Shown: positions 1 to 6,119 of the stretch, one piece after another
How positions within the stretch are numbered: the first letter of the stretch is position 1
Layout: the number at the start of each line of letters is the position of its first letter
NCBI GenBank assembly: GCA_016463045.1
Contig: JAEMSB010000125.1
Span: 1 to 9,685 of the forward strand
Source of the DNA: Niveispirillum sp.
Lineage (GTDB): Bacteria; Pseudomonadota; Alphaproteobacteria; Azospirillales; Azospirillaceae
Length of the DNA: 9,685 nt
Reading direction: 5' to 3'
The notes under the pieces: model-generated
Databases searched by the model: none
What the model was told of the DNA's origin: nothing
Seen by the model: the letters and a program-made list of their open reading frames with translations, nothing else
Program-made: the position numbers and the translations under genes

Positions 1-776
1 GGGTGGGCCATGCCCCAGGCATAGGCGACGGCGGCGCGCGTTGTCCCCTGGCGGGTGGCAATCGTGTCCAGGGCCGCTGCTACCGCTTGCGTGCGGGTGT
101 CATCGGCAGCACCCAGCAAACGTCCGCCGCCCAGGGGCGACCATGACAGGACAGCAAGGTTCCGTTCCAACGCTTGATCCAGCACCCCATCGAACAGCGG
201 GTCGGTATGCAGGGGGGAGAATTCCGGCTGAATGGAGATCAGGGGGAAGGGCATGTGGGCGGCCAGGGCCGCAAATTGCGTCGGGGTGTAGTTCGACACG
301 CCCGCTGCCCTGATCTTACCCTGCTGGCGCAGTGTGTCCAATGCTGCGGCCAGTTCGGCGGGATGGGCCAGAAGGTCGGGGCGATGGATCTGGTACAGGT
401 CGATGGTTTCCACCCCCAGCCGGCGCAGTGACGCCTCGCACGTCTCGATCAGACGGGACCCGCGCGACCAATAAGGGATGGGAGGTAGGATGCCGCCCTT
501 CGTGGCCAGCACGATCCGGTCGCGCAGGCCCGGATTGGCGGCCAGCACCCGCCCGAACAAGGCCTCTGCCGCGCCGAACCCGTGTTCATGGCCGAAACCA
601 TAGATGTCGGCGGTATCGAACAGGGTGATCCCTGCCTCCAGTGCGGCCATGGACCGCGCCGTGGCGGCGGTGACATCGTCATTATGGTACCGCCACATAC
701 CCCAGCCCAGCGCAGAAATGGCAGGCACCCCATCGATCAGGGGGCGGGGCGAGGCGTCGATGGTCAGGCAGTCCAT
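1..776 (-). CDS. aldo/keto reductase, YdhF-like (3' end beyond window)
   Basis: NAD(P)H-dependent oxidoreductase of the aldo/keto reductase superfamily, a cytosolic TIM-barrel enzyme reducing carbonyl compounds; the substrate cannot be told from sequence. About 258 residues are visible and the C-terminus runs off the left edge. The expected catalytic tetrad is present: Asp54 and Tyr59 in FDTADIYG, Lys93 in LATKGG and His131 in YQIHRPD. SNYTP (161-165) and LSWSPLGGGRL (210-220) are the usual family motifs near the cofactor site. The SPLGGGRL stretch and the QPEFSPLH stretch (183-190) resemble E. coli YdhF as I remember it. The ATG at 776 starts the protein just before the first family-like strand; no strong ribosome binding site precedes it. 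The gene is divergent from tesB across 129 bases. Family is near certain; physiological role is unknown. Confidence 0.9.
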   Translation of the reverse strand, partial: MDCLTIDASPRPLIDGVPAISALGWGMWRYHNDDVTAATARSMAALEAGITLFDTADIYGFGHEHGFGAAEALFGRVLAANPGLRDRIVLATKGGILPPIPYWSRGSRLIETCEASLRRLGVETIDLYQIHRPDLLAHPAELAAALDTLRQQGKIRAAGVSNYTPTQFAALAAHMPFPLISIQPEFSPLHTDPLFDGVLDQALERNLAVLSWSPLGGGRLLGAADDTRTQAVAAALDTIATRQGTTRAAVAYAWGMAH

Positions 777-905
777 GATGGTCCCAGGCTGCAATGTGGA
801 TGGGCAGACTTTCTACAAGCAAATCACCCATGCCGCCACCGGACTTGCCAGCCAAGCCCCGCGACCGGGATAGTAATACGTATGTTTGAACATGGGGTAA
901 CCGCG

Positions 906-1799
906 ATGGAAGCGGCAGAGACGGGTCCCGGCCCGGAAGAGATGGTGGAGCGGCTGGTCCGCCTGCTGACGGTCAGCGAACAAGGTCCGGACCTTTATCA
1001 AGGGTCGCGCCAGATTGGCGGCAGGGGCCGCGTGTTCGGCGGGCAGGTGGTGGCACAGGCGCTGGCGGCGGCCATCCGTACCGTGGAGGGCGGGCGCATT
1101 GCCCATTCTCTGCATGCCTATTTCATGCGCGGGGGGGATGAGAATTTCCCCATCGACCTGCGTGTTCACCGCGATTTCGATGGCCGCAGCTTTGCCACCC
1201 GCCGGGTGGAGGCGATCCAGGGCGGTGAGCCGATCCTGACCCTGACCGCCTCTTTCCACCGACCGGAGGACGGGTTGGCCCATACCGATTACCGCATGCC
1301 CGCCGTTCCCCGGCCCGAGGATCTGCCGCCCGAGGCGGAGATCGTGAAAAGCTTCATCGACAAGCTGCCGGCCCCGGCACAGGCCTTTCTGCGCCGCCGC
1401 CGGGCCGTGGAGCTGCGCCATGTGAACCGGGTGGACCCGACGGATGGGCAGCCGCATGACCCGGTCCAGCATGTCTGGTTCCGCGTGGTGGCCCCGCTGC
1501 CCGATGATGCCGACCTGCACCGGGTGGCGCTGGCCTATGTCTCTGATATGGTGCTGCTGGGCTCCTCGCTGCTGCCGCACGGGCTGAACTGGCTGGCGGG
1601 GACTGCCAAGGGGGCCAGCCTGGACCATGCCGTCTGGCTGCATGAGCGGGAGTTCCGGGCCGATGACTGGCTGCTCTACACCACACACAGCCCCTGGTCG
1701 GGCGGCGGGCGCGGCCTGAACCAGGGTCGTATTTATGACCGGGCGGGTCGCCTGATCGCCAGCACGGCGCAGGAAGGCGTGATCCGCAAGATGAGTTGA
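906..1799 (+). CDS. tesB: acyl-CoA thioesterase II (TesB type)
   Basis: Hydrolyses acyl-CoA to free fatty acid and CoA in the cytosol; a double-hotdog protein of 297 residues, close to the roughly 286 of E. coli TesB. Shared landmarks are VFGGQVVAQAL (43-53), HSLHAYFMRGGD (67-78), TASFHRPEDG (114-123), YVSDMVLL (211-218), LDHAVWLH (239-246) and ASTAQEGVIR (285-294). The catalytic Asp and Gln are Asp214 and Gln289. The position of E. coli Thr228 is Ser238 here, a change I recall in other family members such as the peroxisomal enzyme. I chose the ATG at 906 because GGGG lies 8 bases before it; an in-frame ATG at 882 would add eight residues. The stop is 12 bases before the next thioesterase, so the two are probably co-transcribed. 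Confidence 0.93.
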   Translation: MEAAETGPGPEEMVERLVRLLTVSEQGPDLYQGSRQIGGRGRVFGGQVVAQALAAAIRTVEGGRIAHSLHAYFMRGGDENFPIDLRVHRDFDGRSFATRRVEAIQGGEPILTLTASFHRPEDGLAHTDYRMPAVPRPEDLPPEAEIVKSFIDKLPAPAQAFLRRRRAVELRHVNRVDPTDGQPHDPVQHVWFRVVAPLPDDADLHRVALAYVSDMVLLGSSLLPHGLNWLAGTAKGASLDHAVWLHEREFRADDWLLYTTHSPWSGGGRGLNQGRIYDRAGRLIASTAQEGVIRKMS

Positions 1800-1811
1800 G
1801 AAGGAGAGCCC

Positions 1812-2243
1812 ATGTCCCGTCCGATCGCCCCGACCCGCGCCGATTTCCGGCATTTCCGCCGACTGGACACGCGCTGGATGGACAATGACGTCTATGGTCA
1901 CGTCAACAACGTCACCTACTATTCCTATTTCGATACGGCGGTGAACGCCTATCTGATCGAAAAGGGCGTCCTGGACATCCATGGCGGCGGCACCATCGGG
2001 CTGGTGGTCGAGACAGGGTGCCGGTACTTCGCGTCGGTGGCCTTCCCCGACATTCTGGAGGCCGGCATCAAGGTCGCCCATCTGGGCAACAGCTCCGTCC
2101 GGTACGATGTCGGTATCTTCCGGGAGGGCGCAGACAGTGCGGCCGCCGCCGGTCACTTCATCCATGTCTATGTCGACCGCGACAGTCGCCGGCCCGTCAC
2201 TTTGCCCGCCGATCTGCGGGGGGTGCTGGAAGGGTTGGTTTAA
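1812..2243 (+). CDS. 4HBT/YbgC-like acyl-CoA thioesterase
   Basis: Single-hotdog thioesterase of the 4-hydroxybenzoyl-CoA thioesterase family, 143 residues, the usual family length. The hallmark DNDVYGHVNN is at residues 24-33, with Asp26 in the place of the catalytic Asp17 of Pseudomonas 4HBT, followed by YYSYFDTAVNAY (36-47) on the long helix. VVETGCRYFASVAFPD (65-80) is the usual second strand region. An AGGAG ribosome binding site lies about 5 bases before the ATG, the clearest one in the window. It follows tesB by 12 bases, so two unrelated-length hotdog enzymes form one transcription unit. Substrate range is unknown; short-chain or aromatic acyl-CoA is usual for the family. Its TAA overlaps the stop of the converging pseG. 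Confidence 0.9.
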   Translation: MSRPIAPTRADFRHFRRLDTRWMDNDVYGHVNNVTYYSYFDTAVNAYLIEKGVLDIHGGGTIGLVVETGCRYFASVAFPDILEAGIKVAHLGNSSVRYDVGIFREGADSAAAAGHFIHVYVDRDSRRPVTLPADLRGVLEGLV

Positions 2244-3274
2244 GCGGAAAGCCGCATCCGCAGCGCCGCCGCCACCCGTTGCGCCCCGCGCCCGTCGATG
2301 CCGCCGGCACTGATACAATGGGACAGGGTTGTGCGGGCGGGAAGGTCCGTCCAGAGCGAGAGGGCGCTGGCCGCAACCGCGTCTGCCGCCGCCGTCCGGT
2401 CGCCCCGCGCATCGATCACCGATGCCCAGCCTTTGGCCCGCGCATCCTCTGCGGCGGGGGCCTGGTTATCAGCAACGACGACCAGCAGGGATGGCACGGC
2501 CAGGGCCGCCAGTTCGGCGACGGTGCCACCGCCCGCCGTCACCGCCAGCCCTGCGCCAGCCATAAGCGCGCCCATCCGCCGGCTGTCCACATGCAGCCGT
2601 ACCTGTCCCGCAAACCGGGCGCAGGCGGCGCGGATACAGTCCAGTGACGGGTTGCTGCCCCCAGCCACCACGTCGAGATGGATGCCGGCGGGCAGGGCTG
2701 GGGCAAGACGCTTTACTACCGGCACCGTCAGGCCCGCCGGGTCGGAGCCGCCGAAGGTTAGCAGGATGCTGTCGCGGTCGGCCAGGGGCAGCCGTGGCCC
2801 CGACGCCGCCCGCGCAATCTCCTGACGCAGCAGCAGGTACGCATCCCCGAACAGCAGCCCCGCGCCGGGCGCCAGCCGGTCATAGGGCAGGGTGTGGGCA
2901 TAGGGGGAGGGGTTCCAGACCAGATCGGCATGCAGGGGACGGTCTGCCAGATCATCCAGCGCCAGCACGGCCCGGAACCCTGGTCGCACGGTGGCCCGCC
3001 AATCGGCATCCAGCCAGTAGCTGTCAACGACCAGGGCGTCGGCCTTCAACCGGCTGGAAAGCGCCTGTATCGCCGCCGGATCGTCACCGGTAACGGCATA
3101 GTGGTCCCATCCATCATCAGTCAGGCGATCAGCCAACGATGGCGTAATCTCCGCCGTAACGAAGGCCACATGGTCGCCCTGGTCCCGCAGCGCCTCCGCC
3201 AAGGCAAGGCAGCGCATGATATGGCCGGTGCCTTTGGCCGGGCTGGCATCGGCGCGGATCAGGATCAGGGCCAT
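2240..3274 (-). CDS. pseG: UDP-2,4-diacetamido-2,4,6-trideoxy-beta-L-altropyranose hydrolase (PseG)
   Basis: Removes UDP from the UDP-linked altrose derivative in CMP-pseudaminic acid biosynthesis, the step before PseI condensation; the sugar usually decorates flagellin or surface polysaccharide. The protein has 344 residues with a two-domain GT-B fold like MurG. The N-terminal signature IRADASPAKGTGHIMRCLAL (6-25) carries His18, matching the catalytic His17 of Campylobacter PseG. VDSYWLD (83-89), LDDLADRPLHADLVWNP (106-122), LLTFGGSDP (171-179) and TAGGGTVAELAAL (246-258) follow in the expected order. The ATG at 3274 puts the family motif at the N-terminus; GGGGG about 11 bases upstream is only a weak ribosome binding site. 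No other pse gene is present, so partners must be elsewhere. A related 6-deoxysugar-nucleotide hydrolase is the main alternative. Confidence 0.88.
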   Translation of the reverse strand: MALILIRADASPAKGTGHIMRCLALAEALRDQGDHVAFVTAEITPSLADRLTDDGWDHYAVTGDDPAAIQALSSRLKADALVVDSYWLDADWRATVRPGFRAVLALDDLADRPLHADLVWNPSPYAHTLPYDRLAPGAGLLFGDAYLLLRQEIARAASGPRLPLADRDSILLTFGGSDPAGLTVPVVKRLAPALPAGIHLDVVAGGSNPSLDCIRAACARFAGQVRLHVDSRRMGALMAGAGLAVTAGGGTVAELAALAVPSLLVVVADNQAPAAEDARAKGWASVIDARGDRTAAADAVAASALSLWTDLPARTTLSHCISAGGIDGRGAQRVAAALRMRLSA

Positions 3275-3290
3275 CGGTGCCAGAACCCCC

Positions 3291-3310
3291 GTGCAACAAT
3301 GTGCAACACA
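3291..3310. repeat. tandem direct repeat, two 10-base units
   Basis: Two adjacent 10-base units, GTGCAACAAT and GTGCAACACA, share their first eight bases. They lie 16 to 36 bases upstream of the pseG start, within its probable leader or promoter. The one-helical-turn spacing would put two protein contacts on the same DNA face, but a regulatory role is only inferred. Confidence 0.45.
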
Positions 3311-3311
3311 A

Positions 3312-3326
3312 AAACAGACCCTGTTT
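3312..3326. promoter_or_regulatory. inverted repeat in pseG/KAS III intergenic region (possible operator)
   Basis: AAACAG and CTGTTT are perfect 6-base arms around a 3-base spacer, ACC. The site sits in the 206-base divergent region, next to the direct repeat and about 40 bases upstream of the candidate promoter of the KAS III gene. A dimeric regulator could bind it; no known regulator motif is recognised. Confidence 0.35.
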
Positions 3327-3339
3327 CACCGGGGATAAA

Positions 3340-3369
3340 TTACAGAAATCGTTGGGATATTTGTATCAT
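3340..3369 (+). promoter_or_regulatory. possible promoter for the KAS III-family gene
   Basis: TATCAT at 3364-3369 matches the -10 consensus at five of six positions. An 18-base spacer separates it from TTACAG (3340-3345), a poor -35. The surrounding A+T content is higher than elsewhere in the window. It would give a leader of about 105 bases before the ATG at 3481. Evidence is limited to these matches. Confidence 0.3.
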
Positions 3370-3480
3370 GGCGGGTGTGCGCGTCGCAAGAGTGGCCCCA
3401 ACGGCCATGCGCCCGCTTGGATCACCCTACCGGTTTGTGGTCTATTGGATTGACGACATGAAGGTCAGGACAGTGAAGCC

Positions 3481-4560
3481 ATGAAGGCCACCATCGAAGG
3501 GGTACGGATCGCCGGTGTGCGGGCCGTGGTGCCGCGTCAGCGCCATTCCTTTGTCGAGGAACCGGGCATCTTCACGCCGGAGGAGGCGCGCAAGCTGCAT
3601 GCCGGCATCGGTGTCTATGAACGCCGCGTTCTGCCCCGGCCCTATTGCGCGTCCGACATGTGCCGGGCGGCGGCGGAAGGGCTACTGGAACAGCTGGGCT
3701 GGGAACCGTCATCGGTCGATGTCCTGATCTTTGTCAGCCAGGATGTGGATTACGTGCTGCCGGTCACGGCGGCGGTGCTGCAACGCCACCTGGGCCTGCC
3801 GACATCCGCCGCGTGCTTCGATGTCACCTTGGGCTGTTCGGGCTTTGTCTATGGCGTCTGGATGGCGGCGCGGCTGTTGGCGGGTACGGCCAGGCGGGCG
3901 CTGGTCCTGTGCGGGGATAACTCAACCCGCTGGCTGCATCCCGAAGACAAGGCGACCCTGCCATTGTTTGGGGACGCGGGGTCGGCCACGGCGCTGGAGA
4001 TTGATCCCGGCGCGTTCCCAATCCATGTCAGCCTGGGCACCGATGGTGGTGGGGCCAAGCATATCTTCGTGAAGGCCGGGGGCAAGCGCGACTGCCTGAT
4101 CCCCACCGATCCGCCGCGGTCGGAGGCGGAGATGACGCGGCTTTACCGCGACGCCCGCCTGCATCTGAACGGGGCGGAGGTTTTCACCTTTACCCTGCGC
4201 GCGGTGCCTGGCCTGCTGAAAGAAGCGATGGCCGATGCGGGCGTGACGGTGGGCGATCTGGACTATGTCGTCCCGCATCAGGCCAACAAGATGATGCTGG
4301 ATCATATCCGCAAGAAGATCGGCGCCGATCCGGCCAAGTACGTCATCGACATGGAAAAATACGGCAACACCAGCAGCGCGTCGGTGCCGCTTGCCCTTTG
4401 TTCGCGCCTGGGCGCGGAACTGGCGGGTGGCCCTAAGAAGCTGCTGCTGGCCGGGTTCGGCGTTGGCTGGTCCTGGGGCACGATCCTGACCGATATAGGG
4501 CCGATCCCGGCCCCCACCGTGGTGGATCTACCGGAAGATTACCCGGTGATGGAGGTCTGA
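3481..4560 (+). CDS. 3-oxoacyl-ACP synthase III family protein
   Basis: Thiolase-fold condensing enzyme of the KAS III class, which joins an acyl-CoA or acyl-ACP primer to malonyl-ACP by decarboxylative Claisen condensation in the cytosol. The Cys-His-Asn triad is intact: Cys119 in DVTLGCSGFVYG, His266 in VPHQANKMM and Asn296 in GNTSSASVP. GDAGSATAL (164-172) and GFGVGWSWGTIL (325-336) complete the family pattern. It has 359 residues against about 317 for housekeeping FabH, with extra sequence around 190-225 and about 20 residues after the usual C-terminus. This suggests a specialised paralogue rather than the FabH of bulk fatty acid synthesis. AGGA lies 10 bases before the ATG. It is divergent from pseG, so it may make an acyl group for a surface glycan (inference). 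A C-terminal hairpin begins at its stop codon. Confidence 0.88.
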   Translation: MKATIEGVRIAGVRAVVPRQRHSFVEEPGIFTPEEARKLHAGIGVYERRVLPRPYCASDMCRAAAEGLLEQLGWEPSSVDVLIFVSQDVDYVLPVTAAVLQRHLGLPTSAACFDVTLGCSGFVYGVWMAARLLAGTARRALVLCGDNSTRWLHPEDKATLPLFGDAGSATALEIDPGAFPIHVSLGTDGGGAKHIFVKAGGKRDCLIPTDPPRSEAEMTRLYRDARLHLNGAEVFTFTLRAVPGLLKEAMADAGVTVGDLDYVVPHQANKMMLDHIRKKIGADPAKYVIDMEKYGNTSSASVPLALCSRLGAELAGGPKKLLLAGFGVGWSWGTILTDIGPIPAPTVVDLPEDYPVMEV

Positions 4561-4579
4561 CGGGGCCGGGACCCCGTCA
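4558..4579 (+). terminator. GC-rich hairpin starting at the KAS III stop codon
   Basis: TGACGGGG (4558-4565) and CCCCGTCA (4572-4579) form a perfect 8-base stem with a 6-base loop, CCGGGA. The first three stem bases are the TGA stop codon. No T tract follows, so it is not a textbook intrinsic terminator; it may end transcription with help or protect the mRNA 3' end. Confidence 0.5.
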
Positions 4580-4641
4580 GCATCTGGCCCAAAATCAGCA
4601 TTAAATGGCCCGAACGCACGGGCCCAATTTGCGCCGGGCGC

Positions 4642-4670
4642 TTGAACGGCCTGCTTACGATACCTATAAA
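4642..4670 (+). promoter_or_regulatory. sigma-70-type promoter of the iron uptake operon
   Basis: TTGAAC (4642-4647, four of six to the -35 consensus) is followed after exactly 17 bases by TATAAA (4665-4670, five of six to the -10). This is the best promoter match in the window and lies about 40 bases upstream of the PepSY gene ATG. Transcription would begin near 4677, inside the adjoining palindrome. Confidence 0.65.
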
Positions 4671-4685
4671 TGCGAATTAATCGCA
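4671..4685. promoter_or_regulatory. Fur-box-like palindrome overlapping the transcription start
   Basis: TGCGAATTAATCGCA has perfect 5-base arms, TGCGA and TCGCA. Read as a 7-1-7 site it pairs at six of seven positions and agrees with the Fur core TGATAAT-N-ATTATCA at 9 of 14. It directly follows the -10 box, where a repressor would block RNA polymerase. With siderophore uptake genes downstream, an iron-responsive regulator is likely; Fur is my first choice, but Irr or another family is possible. Confidence 0.5.
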
Positions 4686-4709
4686 ATACCATGCTTGGCG
4701 GTCTTATCA

Positions 4710-5855
4710 ATGTCCTCCCGGACGATCCGTGCCTGGTTCTGGGTCCATAAATGGTCCAGCCTGATCTGTACGGCATTCCTGCTGATGCTGTGCCTTACCG
4801 GCCTGCCCCTGATCTTCCATGACGAGATCGAGGCGATGGCGGGGGAGAAACAGGCCCTGACCGTCACGGATGCGCCCAACCGGTCGCTGGACGAGATTAT
4901 GGCCATCGCCCTGGCCGACCGGCCGGGCCATGCCGGACTGTTCATGAGCTTTGACGAGGATCGGCCCGTCGTGAATGTCACGACGGCGCCCCGTCCGGAT
5001 TCGCCGGAAGCGGAGATGACCCTGCGGTCATACGATCTGCGCACCGGCGAATTGGTCGGCGTGATCACCGATGACGGGGTGATGCATTTCCTGTTGCAGC
5101 TTCACACCGACATGTTCCTGGGCCTGCCCGGCATGCTGTTCCTGGGCTTCATGGGTGTGCTGTTCTTCGTAGCCACCGTATCGGGTGTCGTGCTGTATGC
5201 GCCCTTCATGCGCAAGCTGGCCTTCGGAACCGTGCGGGCCAGCCGGTCCAGGCGCGTCAGATGGCTGGATTATCATAATCTTCTGGGCATCGTGACCCTG
5301 GCCTGGGTCAGCGTGGTCGGGCTGACGGGCGTGATCAATACGCTGGCCACCCCCATCGTCCAGGTCTGGCAGCGGGGCGAGCTGGCCGAACTGACGGGTG
5401 CCTACCGGGGGCTGGAGCCGATCCCGCACGATCGGCTGGGTTCCCTGCATGCGGCGGTGGAGACGGCGCGGCGGGCGGCGCCCGGCAACTGGGTGCAGTT
5501 CGTGGCCTTTCCCGGTGGAGCGTTCAGCACCCAGCATCATTATGCTGTGTTCCTGCAAGGGGACACACCCCTGACGCAGAAGCTGCTGACACCGGCCCTG
5601 GTTGATGCCCGGACGGGCGAATTGACGGCGATGCGCCCGCTGCCCTGGTACGTGCAAACGCTGCTGATGTCGCAGCCGCTGCATTTCGGGGATTATGGTG
5701 GACTGCCGCTGAAGCTGCTGTGGGCCGTGCTGGACCTGTTCAGCATCATCATCCTGGGGTCGGGCCTGTATCTATGGCTGGCCAAGCGCGGCATGGCGTC
5801 AGAGGCCCGCCTGCGGGAGATCGAGGCGTCGGCTGCGATGGGGGCGGCAGAATGA
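4710..5855 (+). CDS. PepSY-associated transmembrane protein (PiuB-like iron-regulated membrane protein)
   Basis: Inner-membrane protein of the PepSY_TM family, members of which are often iron-regulated and are thought to reduce ferric siderophores. It has 381 residues and four predicted membrane segments at about 15-37, 138-165, 188-212 and 332-358, with two soluble PepSY-like regions between them (about 40-125 and 215-320). Histidines beside or in the membrane segments, His13 (VHKW), His37, His132, His189 (DYHN) and His325 (PLHFGDYGG), are candidate heme or metal ligands. I start at the ATG at 4710 because MSSRTIRAWFWVHKW is the normal family N-terminus; an open frame back to 4605 would include the promoter and operator. 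The ribosome binding site is weak (GGCGG). It overlaps the next gene by ATGA. An electron-transfer role is inferred from the family and neighbours. Confidence 0.87.
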   Translation: MSSRTIRAWFWVHKWSSLICTAFLLMLCLTGLPLIFHDEIEAMAGEKQALTVTDAPNRSLDEIMAIALADRPGHAGLFMSFDEDRPVVNVTTAPRPDSPEAEMTLRSYDLRTGELVGVITDDGVMHFLLQLHTDMFLGLPGMLFLGFMGVLFFVATVSGVVLYAPFMRKLAFGTVRASRSRRVRWLDYHNLLGIVTLAWVSVVGLTGVINTLATPIVQVWQRGELAELTGAYRGLEPIPHDRLGSLHAAVETARRAAPGNWVQFVAFPGGAFSTQHHYAVFLQGDTPLTQKLLTPALVDARTGELTAMRPLPWYVQTLLMSQPLHFGDYGGLPLKLLWAVLDLFSIIILGSGLYLWLAKRGMASEARLREIEASAAMGAAE

Positions 5856-6028
5856 AACGGCAATCGTTTTGGGCCGTGTTCGCAGCCCCAATCGCCATCG
5901 CGTTGTTCAGCACCATCGGGCTAGTCGCCGCCCTGACGGGCGATGGCTGGCGCGATGCCCTGTCCTGGTTGGCGCTGGGCGTGCCGGTTCTGGCCGTGGC
6001 CTGGGCCATGAAGGCACGGCGTTCCTGA
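5852..6028 (+). CDS. small two-helix membrane protein of the iron operon, unknown function
   Basis: A 58-residue protein with a Lys/Arg start (MKRQ), a hydrophobic segment at about 7-29, a short polar stretch (TGDGWRD, about 29-35) and a second hydrophobic segment at about 36-53 ending in KARRS. This predicts a helical hairpin in the inner membrane. Its ATG overlaps the stop of the PepSY gene as ATGA, a sign of translational coupling, and a GGGGGCGG tract just upstream is a good ribosome binding site. The position between a PepSY protein and a TonB-dependent receptor suggests a subunit or stabiliser of the reductase. I do not recognise a named family with certainty. Confidence 0.75.
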   Translation: MKRQSFWAVFAAPIAIALFSTIGLVAALTGDGWRDALSWLALGVPVLAVAWAMKARRS

Positions 6029-6047
6029 CTTTCTTCGCCTCAAGAAC

Positions 6048-6062
6048 GCGACTGACTGTCGC
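6048..6062. promoter_or_regulatory. second 15-base palindrome upstream of the TonB receptor
   Basis: GCGACTGACTGTCGC has perfect 5-base arms, GCGAC and GTCGC, and pairs at six of seven positions as a 7-1-7 site. The architecture is the same as the palindrome at 4671-4685, but the central bases are less A/T-rich. It lies in the 91-base gap before the receptor gene. No convincing promoter goes with it, so it could be a secondary operator or chance. Confidence 0.25.
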
Positions 6063-6119
6063 TTGCATTTTCAATCTTGTCCTTAAAGGGCGGCTGGGAC
6101 GGCCGCATGGGGGTTTCGG

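Noticed and set aside
582..905. N-terminal extension of tesB back to 582
   Set aside because: The added 108 residues are not TesB-like and would overlap the start of the divergent reductase gene.
813..2318. 501-codon minus-strand open frame
   Set aside because: It lies antisense to both thioesterase genes, has no recognisable domain and is Arg/Gln/His/Pro-rich, as expected for a shadow frame in GC-rich DNA.
2018..2825. Overlapping plus-strand open frames across the 4HBT/pseG junction
   Set aside because: They are out of frame with the 4HBT gene and antisense to pseG, and show no family features.
3481..4560. Housekeeping fabH
   Set aside because: The protein is about 40 residues longer than usual FabH and is not beside plsX or other fatty acid synthesis genes, so I used the broader family name.
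4605..4709. N-terminal extension of the PepSY protein back to 4605
   Set aside because: It would place the promoter and operator inside the gene, and the family N-terminus fits the ATG at 4710.
5028..5684. 218-codon minus-strand open frame
   Set aside because: Antisense to the PepSY gene; His/Gln/Arg-rich with no domain.
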